Assembly: GCA_000169995.1 (NCBI GenBank)
Contig: AAZW01000022.1
Span: 1-64,000, forward strand
Reading direction: 5' to 3'
DNA from: Vibrionales bacterium SWAT-3
Lineage (GTDB): Bacteria > Pseudomonadota > Gammaproteobacteria > Enterobacterales > Vibrionaceae
Length of the DNA stretch: 64,000 nt
This document shows positions 60,061-64,000 of the stretch, piece by piece (position 1 is the stretch's first letter; each line of letters opens with the position of its first letter). A model generated the notes under the pieces. That model was not told the DNA's origin and did no database searches. It worked only from the letters and a program-made list of their open reading frames with translations. The translations under genes were made by a program, and so were the position numbers.

Positions 60061-60185
60061 TAGCTTTAGCGTTAACACATTATTTTCAATATCTATATAT
60101 TGCCTGGGGTTTATCATCGATATCATATGTGCAGCCTAGCACGCTGACTGCTGCGCTGTTGGCAGTACACACCGAATGCAGAAGA

Positions 60186-60217
60186 AATTAAGCTTGTGCT
60201 AGAACAAGCTTAATTTC
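60186..60217. terminator. perfect AT-rich inverted repeat, possible bidirectional terminator
   Basis: AAATTAAGCTTGT-GCTAGA-ACAAGCTTAATTT. Located 126 bases after the PPTase stop; few trailing T residues, so the terminator role is tentative. Confidence 0.45.
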
Positions 60218-60372
60218 TAGCTGACGGTTGCTATAAGTACTTACAAATGCAAAGTTTAACCTTACGGTTTGAATACCTATGCATAACTTGTCCAATGTAA
60301 AACCAGATTGTGGCATCTTTTGATTAATAAAAGTTATCACAAAGGAATAAACTAGGTCTCTCATCTAACCAA

Positions 60373-60454
60373 TAAATGTCCAGAGGCTTCATTGAGCTGA
60401 AATTCTACACGTGGCACTTTTCTCTCAAAGTGCCTGCTAGCTGAGATCTGCCCC
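60373..60454 (+). repeat. hairpin-box repeat, copy 2 (partner at 36811)
   Basis: ATGTCCAGAGGCTTCATTGA..., hairpin GGCACTTTTCTCTCAAAGTGCC (22 bases, given as pairing GGCACTTT / AAAGTGCC), and GAGATCTGCCCC. It shares blocks and order with 36811-36890. Confidence 0.8.
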
Positions 60455-60718
60455 TTTTCGTGTTAGTGCTCAACTTTAAATAGATTCCCTTTTTTATGGC
60501 AAAAAGCCTGCTATTCAGGCCATGCCCAAATTTGGAACCTGCTCCTTTCATAATTAATTAGCCAGCCACTTTGACCTAATTCAAGTCCGATTTTATATGC
60601 TTGGTGGTATACTTTATTAATTATATTAGATACTTGCTCGTTAGTTACTTTCCGAAAGTGTTACGAGACCTCGTTAGTACTTTGTGGGTGAGCCTGATTT
60701 TAGGTGACAGGAAATTAT

Positions 60719-62086
60719 ATGACTCAAAACCGCCAGAGCGACCCTCATACAGCGATTTCAACATGGAGTGGGTTTGTATATCAGGGAAAGCTCGCTCTGT
60801 ATCATTGTCTTCGGTTAATGACGAATGACTATGAGGCGAATCGCGATCTTAAACTACAGTTGGAAAGTCAGGATGATTTTGCGATTTTCCGAGCAAACCA
60901 GTGCTTATCATTGCACCAAGTCAAAGCTTACAAGGCTACGTTGTTCTCTGGCTATCGCGTAGGCATTAATAGCCAAAAGGAAAATGCCACAGAACGGGGC
61001 ATCCAAACGGCATATTTTCATGTTGCTCGTGAAATTACGGATCTACCAGAATCATTCGAACAGGAATACCAACCTGTAGAATTGTATCCCTATCCACTAC
61101 AACCAGGTGCAAATGAGGAGCATACCAAGCTTTATTGTCCACTCGATGAGGTTGATAGGTATATTGAAGCTCAGATCAGGGAAATGATATCAGTTGTAGA
61201 TTGTTTGTTTCCTTGGAAAGCAATGATTTGCACTTCAATCCGAGAGATCCTCGAAGCGATAGTGAACACTAAAGTTGTCATGGTACATCACCAAATACAC
61301 CAATCAAATCGGAACCAGACAGCAATTGCAGCTAATGAGTTTATCGAGTTTTCGGATATCTATGAAATTCTGGAAGCTGACGATTATGAGCGATTTAACA
61401 ATGAAGAGTATTTCCTTAGCCGCTTGCAAATTGATATTGGAGCTTACTATCAAGAATTCTGCGAGCAGCACGACACGATACAACAAGCAGCATACGCCAA
61501 GTTAGATGACTGCATAGCAACGATTACCGACTTGGATAGTCAAGGTATGAAGGCTTTCCTTCGCGCAACGATGCCACATCGAAAAGGACGATTTACCACA
61601 CTAAGTGAGTTTAAGGACCAAACGCTTGACCGTGACTCTATGAGGCAGGGGCTGTTTACGATTTTCCATAAGTTGGTTAAAGCGCAGAAACCAGATAGTG
61701 AAAGGGTGCATTTCGCATGGCAAGTTGACGGTCGATTCTATTATCCAACAGGAATTCATACCGCAGCAGAGCATCAAGACGTGGTCTGCCATGATATTTT
61801 GCAACAGGCACTTGAGGAAGATGTTGAATGCTTATTTGAGTGTGGGGCGTTGATTACCAGTGCTATAGATATGCCATCCATCACTTGTGTGAAAATTGGT
61901 GTGGATGCCACGGAAGAAGAAACGATTATAGGAACTAGTATCGGCAGTTTTCAACAGGTGGGGCTGGTTTCTTTGAATAATGTACCTGAGAGCTTAGGGC
62001 GTGTTGATCTTTGCTGTACATTTCGCGTTCAACAATACATCGGTAGCCACATTAACATGAATGCCAGCGATAACATGCTGGCATAA
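60719..62086 (+). CDS. ABC-three-component-like system protein, 3' end altered by IS insertion
   Basis: ATG 60719 with AGGA six bases upstream (MTQNRQSDPHTAISTWSGFVYQGKLALYHCL). About 425 native codons up to TTA 61994-61996; the frame then reads about 30 codons of IS5 sequence to TAA. The N-terminal W-S-G-F-x-Y-Q-G-x-x-A-x-Y motif, followed by SLHQVKAYK, resembles the nuclease-like or effector proteins of ABC-3C conflict systems; this is recognition by pattern only. Without the IS the protein would end ...NVPESLKDAEVD and overlap the next gene. Only six native residues are lost, so it may still function. Confidence 0.6.
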   Translation: MTQNRQSDPHTAISTWSGFVYQGKLALYHCLRLMTNDYEANRDLKLQLESQDDFAIFRANQCLSLHQVKAYKATLFSGYRVGINSQKENATERGIQTAYFHVAREITDLPESFEQEYQPVELYPYPLQPGANEEHTKLYCPLDEVDRYIEAQIREMISVVDCLFPWKAMICTSIREILEAIVNTKVVMVHHQIHQSNRNQTAIAANEFIEFSDIYEILEADDYERFNNEEYFLSRLQIDIGAYYQEFCEQHDTIQQAAYAKLDDCIATITDLDSQGMKAFLRATMPHRKGRFTTLSEFKDQTLDRDSMRQGLFTIFHKLVKAQKPDSERVHFAWQVDGRFYYPTGIHTAAEHQDVVCHDILQQALEEDVECLFECGALITSAIDMPSITCVKIGVDATEEETIIGTSIGSFQQVGLVSLNNVPESLGRVDLCCTFRVQQYIGSHINMNASDNMLA

Positions 62087-62879
62087 TTCCTTTCTAGCTT
62101 GTCATATCTACTTGAAATAGCTCGATAATGCTTAATTTTCCCAAAGGCATTTTCGACCAAGTGACGATACTTGTATAGACACCAATCCATACTGTTTTTG
62201 TCTATATCTTCTCCGTAATTGCGTTTAGCAATTACTGTTTCTCCGCCACGTTCCTTAACAAAAGTGCGGAAAGGTTCGCTGTCATATCCTTTATCACAAA
62301 CGATGGTATTAACTTCATCGAGTTGCTCAACTAAGCTTTCGGCATGCACTATATCGTGGCGTTGTCCTTCTGATAAATCAAAGCAAATCGGCAGGCCACC
62401 ACTATCCACGGCTAAGTGAATTTTGGTTGAGTTGCCCCCGCAACTTTTTCCTATTTGCTCTGAGCTTTCAGTCGCTGCACCTGTACTATGCTGATGCGCT
62501 CGAACTATAGAGCCATCAAGAAAGACCCATTCAAAATCAGCCATGCTAGATAAGCTTTTGAAAAGTTTATCTAAAACCCCTTTCTTTGACCAAAGATTAA
62601 ATCGTCTGTAAACGGTACTCCACTCTCCGAACTTAGAGGGTAGATCCCGCCAAGGAATACCTGTTCTCATTCGATAAAGTATTCCTTCAAATGTCATTCG
62701 ATGTTCAGTTTTATCGTAAATACGACCTGTACTTTTCATAACTTGGAGTAGCAGTTCCCAGCGAATATCAGTTAGCATTGTTCTTGGCATGGTATTGGTT
62801 ATGGTTTTACTTTTGGCGAAGCAAATTATAACTCTTTACCATGCTGTTCAAAAAATACTCACGAAAGATCAACACGCCC
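61997..62879 (-). mobile_element. IS5-family insertion sequence
   Basis: Ends GGGCGTGTTGATCTTT (left, 61997) and AAAGATCAACACGCCC (right, to 62879), inverted repeats of at least 16 bases, with TA on both sides (61995-61996 and 62880-62881) as target duplication. Contains one transposase gene on the minus strand. Inserted between the first two genes of the ABC-3C-like set. Confidence 0.9.
62029..62790 (-). CDS. IS5-family transposase
   Basis: 253 residues from a single frame: N-terminal DUF4096-like region (RWELLLQVMKSTGRIYDKTEHRMTFEGILYRMRTGIPWRDLP), first catalytic Asp in WVFLDGSIVRAHQH, second in TIVCDKGYDSEPFR, Glu in RHLVENAFGKIKHYR. Length and ends fit the IS427-type branch. Intact. Confidence 0.92.
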   Translation of the reverse strand: MPRTMLTDIRWELLLQVMKSTGRIYDKTEHRMTFEGILYRMRTGIPWRDLPSKFGEWSTVYRRFNLWSKKGVLDKLFKSLSSMADFEWVFLDGSIVRAHQHSTGAATESSEQIGKSCGGNSTKIHLAVDSGGLPICFDLSEGQRHDIVHAESLVEQLDEVNTIVCDKGYDSEPFRTFVKERGGETVIAKRNYGEDIDKNSMDWCLYKYRHLVENAFGKIKHYRAISSRYDKLERNYASMLSLAFMLMWLPMYC

Positions 62880-62885
62880 TAAAAG

Positions 62886-63590
62886 ATGCAGAAGTTGATT
62901 GAAAAGTTGTTCGAATTGCAGGGGATGGAGCGAAAAGCTTTGCCTGAATTGGAGTTGTATGAATACAGCGAGCCGGATAAGACGGGTTACTGGCTAGTGG
63001 TTCATGGTGAACCAAAGCTTTCTCCTGAGCTTCAGGCAAATTGGCTGAGCGACTGCAAGAAAACGACGGTAGACCCTGCACTTGAGAAAAATATTAACTT
63101 ATTGATTGTATGGCAGACCGAAAGTTTGAATGAGAAAACCAGCAAAATGTTACATCACGCAGAAGAGGATAGTTACTTCTTTAAAAAGCATGTTTTACCT
63201 TATACGTCTGATGAACTGGAAGCTTTACAGCTGATAGTTGAACAGAATGGACTGGAGTCAGTGTTTCGCAATGTTCTGACTGATACTCAGACATTTACCG
63301 CATACAAAGCGCAGTACAATCAGGGAGGCTGGCAAAGTTTGCTGTACAGGTTGGCGATAAAGGTATCAGCACTTACGATTCAAGGCTCAAGTAAAGCGGA
63401 TCTGACCAACCTTGAACAGAATATCCAGGGAAAAGTCTTGAAGTCGCCCAATGCTGAGATTTTGAGGGCGACTGAATTGGCTCTCTCGAATATAGCTGAC
63501 CAAAATCCGTTACAGGAAATCACCCCAGAAAATTTACTGGCACTTATGACTTCAGAATTAGGCAAGGATGGCTATGAACTTGACTGTTAA
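62886..63590 (+). CDS. ABC-three-component-like middle component
   Basis: 234 residues, no recognised catalytic motif. Helical C-terminal half and acidic N-terminal half (LIEKLFELQGMERKALPELELYEYSEPDKTGYWLVVHGEP). It fits the small 'middle component' between effector and ABC ATPase genes. The ATG originally overlapped the upstream gene by 17 bases; the IS now separates them. Its own stop overlaps the ATPase start by 17 bases, so the downstream pair remains translationally coupled, but transcription must now cross or start within the IS. Confidence 0.6.
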   Translation: MQKLIEKLFELQGMERKALPELELYEYSEPDKTGYWLVVHGEPKLSPELQANWLSDCKKTTVDPALEKNINLLIVWQTESLNEKTSKMLHHAEEDSYFFKKHVLPYTSDELEALQLIVEQNGLESVFRNVLTDTQTFTAYKAQYNQGGWQSLLYRLAIKVSALTIQGSSKADLTNLEQNIQGKVLKSPNAEILRATELALSNIADQNPLQEITPENLLALMTSELGKDGYELDC

Positions 63591-64000
63591 ACGTCTGGTA
63601 ATCCAGAACTTCAAACTTTTTGAACGTCGTGAAATAGTCATTGATAACGATCGCCTAATTGTTCTCGATGGTCCCAACGGCTTTGGCAAGTCATCGTTTT
63701 TTGATGCTTTAGAGTTACTATTTACTGGGACAATTCGGCGTTACGTCGAGATAGAAGAACTTACGGTGGATGGGCGTAGCCAGAAACTAGGATGCCCATG
63801 GCTATTTAATAAAGCAAAAGCGGGAGCTTGGTTATCCATACGTGCCGAGGTGGTAATAGACGAACAAACCAAGTTCCTTGAACGGGCGGCTTGTAAGACT
63901 GAACTAGATAAGCATAAGGGACTGAAGGAATTAAAGTTACCTTTATATGAATTAACGGCTCTGGAAGCTGAACGCAATTCGCCGGTTTCCGATGAGGAGG
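63574..64000 (+). CDS. ABC/SMC-type ATPase, N-terminal part (runs off the window)
   Basis: ATG 63574 opens MNLTVKRLVIQNFKLFERRE, followed by VLDGPNGFGKSSFFDALELLFTGTIRRY, a Walker A motif (about residues 36-43) typical of SMC/RecN/RecF-like ABC ATPases. The frame is open to the window end (142 codons). Last visible member of the three-gene set. The C-terminal signature, coiled coil and Walker B are outside the window. Confidence 0.85.
   Translation, partial: MNLTVKRLVIQNFKLFERREIVIDNDRLIVLDGPNGFGKSSFFDALELLFTGTIRRYVEIEELTVDGRSQKLGCPWLFNKAKAGAWLSIRAEVVIDEQTKFLERAACKTELDKHKGLKELKLPLYELTALEAERNSPVSDEE

Larger units (their letters stand above)
60061..60718 (+). other. spacer between NRPS cluster and ABC-3C-like genes
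   Basis: No gene seen. Holds a 13-base-arm inverted repeat (60186-60217), repeat copy 2 (60373-60454) with hairpin and TGCCCC, and the upstream region of the next gene. Confidence 0.6.

Overview
The window looks like a stretch of a Vibrio main chromosome. The left 21 kb has a vibrio-type housekeeping gene order: asd, fimV, truA, accD, folC, dedD, cvpA, purF, a LysR regulator, rssB, ybaN, apt, dnaX, ybaB, recR, an outer-membrane barrel, aqpZ, a YkgJ-type gene and ycgN. Nothing there looks acquired. It holds three local surprises: an apparent AUU start for ybaN, a textbook A-AAA-AAG frameshift heptamer in dnaX, and a PurR-like box before cvpA-purF.

Directly after ycgN (from about 21.4 kb) accessory DNA begins. 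A four-gene recombinase module (21.4-27.4 kb) has the order I recall for the Vibrio 'strand-biased circularizing' integrative elements, intA-tfp-intB-srap. Here intA carries an in-frame stop. From 27.4 to 44 kb follows a mosaic of small + strand cargo genes: HTH, zinc-ribbon relic, DprA-PRTase pair, resolvase relic, B3-like metallohydrolase, integrase relic, nitrilase-family protein and HigA-like protein. They are separated by a family of short variable-stem hairpins and a 'TGCCCC-AA-ACGTGTTT' box. A group II intron and an IS1111-type IS both sit in copies of this box. Two ~290 bp non-coding units share conserved nested stems and look like a structured RNA or DNA element. An IS3-family and an ISL3-family element complete the mosaic.

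From 44.1 to 60.1 kb lies a compact NRPS/PKS cluster. A leftward operon encodes adenylation-carrier, KS-AT-KR-ACP-ACP-reductase, A-T-C-A-T-C, a peptide deformylase and a methyltransferase. A divergent Sfp/EntD-type phosphopantetheinyl transferase follows. Hand-read specificity codes suggest two valines. One domain order that fits is Val-Val-X extended by one reduced malonyl unit and released as an aldehyde or alcohol. The embedded peptide deformylase is either a tailoring enzyme or a self-resistance copy. A 12-G tract in the PKS gene could make it phase-variable.

From 60.7 kb to the right edge is a three-gene set resembling an ABC-three-component conflict system, ending in a partial ABC ATPase. 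An IS5-family element sits exactly at the junction of its first two genes. Removing the IS with one TA copy restores a first gene that overlaps the second by 17 nt.
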